Assembly: GCA_030425745.1 (NCBI GenBank)
Contig: JAUHZW010000001.1
Coordinates: 1 to 49,912, forward strand
DNA from: Actinomycetes bacterium
GTDB taxonomy: Bacteria > Actinomycetota > Actinomycetes > S36-B12
Direction of reading: 5' to 3'
Length of the DNA stretch: 49,912 bases
This document shows positions 49,886 to 49,912 of this stretch, piece by piece (the first letter of the stretch is position 1; each line of letters starts with the position of its first letter). The position numbers and the translations under genes were made by a program. A model generated the notes under the pieces. The model saw only the letters and a list, made by a program, of their open reading frames with translations. It ran no database searches and was not told where the DNA came from.

Positions 49886-49912
49886 GGGGTCACCTTGGCG
49901 TAGCCGACGGAC
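49882..49912 (-). CDS. C-terminal end of upstream gene, probably the sugar-binding protein
   Basis: On the minus strand the last nine codons of a frame, SVGYAKVTP, end in a TGA that overlaps the ATPase start. Position and the lysine/tyrosine-rich end fit the periplasmic-type substrate-binding lipoprotein of the transporter, but too little is visible to confirm it. Confidence 0.5.
   Translation of the reverse strand, partial: SVGYAKVTP

Overview
The window is high-GC DNA packed with genes on both strands. It belongs to an actinobacterium that makes mycothiol and glycogen by the actinobacterial route. Supporting markers are carD, senX3-regX3 with phoU, mshA and mshD, an orphan GlnR-type regulator, ppk with a CYTH-CHAD gene and mutT1, divergent glgC and glgA(glgM), a DUF2516 gene and DUF4395-thioredoxin. 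Several blocks follow the gene order I remember from Mycobacterium tuberculosis (Rv0474-0476, Rv0486-0491, Rv0818-0819, Rv2984-2985, Rv1212c-1213), but they are fused here into one stretch. I cannot name the family or genus from sequence alone.

Layout. 1-3.4 kb (minus strand): peptide transporter, then bioY, an acyl-CoA ligase and a thiolase cut by the window edge; the last three resemble the BirA-regulated yhfU-yhfT-yhfS set of Bacillus. 3.4-7 kb: LacI regulator, DUF4032 kinase-like protein and a Kef-type antiporter. 7-11.5 kb (minus): housekeeping run rlmB, cysS, PPOX, ispF, ispD, carD. 11.6-19.3 kb: LpqE-like lipoprotein, DUF4232 protein, senX3-regX3, divergent phoU, mshA, a YbjN-like gene, an LtrA-like gene and gpmA. 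19.3-25.7 kb: AlaX-type editing protein, macrodomain protein, DUF2516, a Lys/Ala-rich pentad-repeat protein with its XRE regulator, asparaginase II, dtd, ygfZ, a Fur-family regulator, a nitrobindin-like gene and an unlisted 33-residue membrane protein. 25.7-34 kb: DUF4395 and thioredoxin, an alpha/beta hydrolase, glnR-mshD, and ppk-CYTH/CHAD-mutT1. 34-35.1 kb: a DUF559 endonuclease-like gene framed by two inverted arrays of 19-bp tandem repeats. 35.1-38.5 kb: glgC divergent from glgA, and an EamA permease. 38.5-43 kb: CoA-transferase divergent from an uncharacterised 515-residue protein and a ThDP enzyme. 43-49.9 kb: secreted LPMO, Gfo/Idh oxidoreductase, aldose epimerase, ROK regulator and a xylFGH-like sugar ABC transporter running off the right edge.

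Two themes cut across the genes. First, many genes carry a TANNNT -10 box 6-7 nt before the start codon, so leaderless transcription looks common, and this pattern was used to choose several starts. Second, the 8-mer GTTCACCT, which matches an actinobacterial PHO-box half-site, lies before ppk, between phoU and mshA (as a near-perfect 11-bp direct repeat) and between glgC and glgA. This suggests a phosphate circuit (SenX3-RegX3-PhoU) touching polyphosphate, mycothiol and glycogen genes. The features most likely to be new are the 19-bp repeat arrays around the DUF559 gene, the pentad-repeat protein, the 515-residue/ThDP pair and the 33-residue protein. I saw no rRNA, tRNA, CRISPR array or recognisable insertion sequence.
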